Shown here in pieces: positions 4,920 through 5,724 of a DNA stretch of 5,724 nt. Below the pieces are notes generated by a model. That model saw only the letters and a list, made by a program, of their open reading frames with translations. It was not told where the DNA came from and made no database searches. The position numbers and the translations under genes are program-made. Source of the stretch: an uncultured Roseburia sp. (lineage in GTDB: Bacteria > Bacillota > Clostridia > Lachnospirales > Lachnospiraceae); NCBI GenBank assembly GCA_947057405.1, contig CAMSEJ010000170.1:1-5724 (forward strand), given 5' to 3'. Position 1 is the stretch's first letter. The number at the start of each line of letters is the position of its first letter.

Positions 4920-5480
4920 TTACATCATAACATTCTCAACAGAATAACCATTCTTATTATATGTATTTAAATCCACAACACGTACCGTACAATTCAACCA
5001 TTTCAATTTTTCCGAAATCTTGTCTCTGATTCTTTTCATAATCATCTTCTTAGTTCTGGTTTTGCTTCCAAAATCTCCTTCTAAAAACAAAATTATCTGT
5101 AATACTTTTTTACCCTTTTCATATTTCTTTGAAGCCAATTCCTGAAAATAAGGTTTTAATTCATCCGCTTCGCCCAAATTATATGCGATGCCTGCTCCTG
5201 TCAAACACGTTAATGTACCTGCCACTTTTTTTGCAACTTCAATGTCAAAACCTTCCTCACCATTTTCATTTACAAAATCTGTTTTTGTCCTCCATGCGTT
5301 TTCTCTTTCATAACCAGTACAGTTTTTTACCTCCAACATAATAAACGCATCCTGGTTTATCGAAAGGAAATCTACACCTTTACCACTTGGAAGATAACTT
5401 TTAAATATTCCATAAAATCTGGTGTCATCAAATTTAATTGCCTGATCCGAAAAAGTAAAATTTAATTTACTCTCAACCAT
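4920..5480 (-). CDS. Candidate PD-(D/E)XK nuclease partner of an AAA ATPase
   Basis: A 186-residue soluble protein with no signal peptide or membrane segment. Near the N-terminus GKGVDFLSINQDAF is followed by IMLEVKN, giving Asp37, Glu50 and Lys52. A D-x12-E-x-K signature on two predicted adjacent strands is the hallmark of PD-(D/E)XK nucleases. A helix with Lys residues follows (FDIEVAKKVAGTLTCLTGAG, 78-97), as does a hydrophobic strand VLQIILFLEGD (126-136) and a final strand VRVVDLNTYN (166-175). The fold assignment is inference; I know no named family for it. I chose the ATG at 5480, not the TTG just upstream: CAGGAG lies eight bases before it and the ATG overlaps the ATPase stop as TGATG, typical of coupled translation. 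Base composition is more AT-rich than the left half. Alternatively it could be a non-catalytic DNA-binding or effector subunit. Confidence 0.8.
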   Translation of the reverse strand: MVESKLNFTFSDQAIKFDDTRFYGIFKSYLPSGKGVDFLSINQDAFIMLEVKNCTGYERENAWRTKTDFVNENGEEGFDIEVAKKVAGTLTCLTGAGIAYNLGEADELKPYFQELASKKYEKGKKVLQIILFLEGDFGSKTRTKKMIMKRIRDKISEKLKWLNCTVRVVDLNTYNKNGYSVENVMM

Positions 5481-5724
5481 CAAATCAACTCCTGTTCCTT
5501 ATCATAAATTACATCGAATTCCTCCATAATGGCATTCTGTTTGATTTCAGATAAACTTTTAGCAGCTTGACAGCGTAGCTGTCCCGATTCCTGTTCTTTA
5601 TACAAAGACATAAACTGAACATCTATTTTATCTTTCCCTTTATTTTGATATTCTGCAAATAAATTAAAGCTTTGTTGCACAAAATAACTATGTGTAGAAA
5701 CAAAAATCTGAACTCCCATCTGTG
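5480..5724 (-). CDS. AAA/ABC-type ATPase, C-terminal part (cut by the window edge)
   Basis: Only the last 80 residues are present; the gene continues past the right edge. The segment GVQIFVSTHSYFVQQSF is the typical strand and switch-histidine (H-loop) region that follows Walker B in AAA_15/AAA_21 ATPases of the SMC/RecF/OLD-like group, in which the STHS histidine senses the ATP gamma-phosphate. The remaining residues form a short beta-rich then acidic tail (EEFDVIYDKEQELI) ending in TGA at 5482-5480. The Walker A, signature and Walker B motifs must lie outside the window and cannot be checked. It overlaps the downstream nuclease-like gene by one base, so both products are probably made together and may form one complex, as in several ATPase-plus-effector phage defence systems. 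Function beyond ATPase is inference. Confidence 0.82.
   Translation of the reverse strand, partial: QMGVQIFVSTHSYFVQQSFNLFAEYQNKGKDKIDVQFMSLYKEQESGQLRCQAAKSLSEIKQNAIMEEFDVIYDKEQELI

Noticed and set aside
4049..5480. XRE regulator as the dedicated controller of the ATPase/nuclease pair
   Set aside because: A strong terminator and a broken gene separate them, so there is no direct evidence of a link.

Overview
The window looks like chromosomal DNA from a low-to-mid GC Firmicute, most likely a gut Clostridia/Lachnospiraceae-type organism. The grounds are strong AGGAGG-type ribosome binding sites, tightly packed same-strand genes, an XRE regulator of a clostridial type, and remnants resembling Tn1549-like conjugative elements. 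This placement is inferred from the sequence, not from a database search. All intact genes lie on the minus strand, so they read right to left.

Positions 314-2774 hold a compact four-gene operon, in transcription order: a RimJ/RimL-type GNAT acetyltransferase, a TetR/AcrR regulator, a second GNAT of the YiaC/YjaB kind, and a LysR regulator. The gaps are 1, 19 and 20 bases. A clear sigma-A-type promoter (TTGACA, 17 bases, TATCTT) lies upstream, with two small palindromes that could be operators for the encoded TetR protein. Positions 1-313 hold no convincing gene but contain a GC-rich hairpin and a repeated AAAACCGTTT motif.

Positions about 2930-4020 are a graveyard of broken genes. They include a minus-strand C-terminal remnant, a lysine-rich plus-strand tail, a large hairpin, a replication-initiator-like gene from an integrative element (apparent ATG-to-ACG start loss plus a one-base frameshift), and an unrecognised plus-strand fragment. 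This looks like the decayed end of an integrative element.

Positions 4049-4510 encode an intact XRE-family helix-turn-helix regulator with its own terminator. Upstream of it lies a frameshifted Cys-rich remnant.

From 4920 to the right edge, more AT-rich DNA carries the end of a two-gene operon: the C-terminus of an AAA/ABC-type ATPase (cut by the window) overlapping by one base (TGATG) a 186-residue protein with a D-x12-E-x-K signature, as in PD-(D/E)XK nucleases. An ATPase coupled to a small candidate nuclease beside mobile-element debris is the best candidate here for an undescribed defence-type system. A strong hairpin terminator closes that operon.
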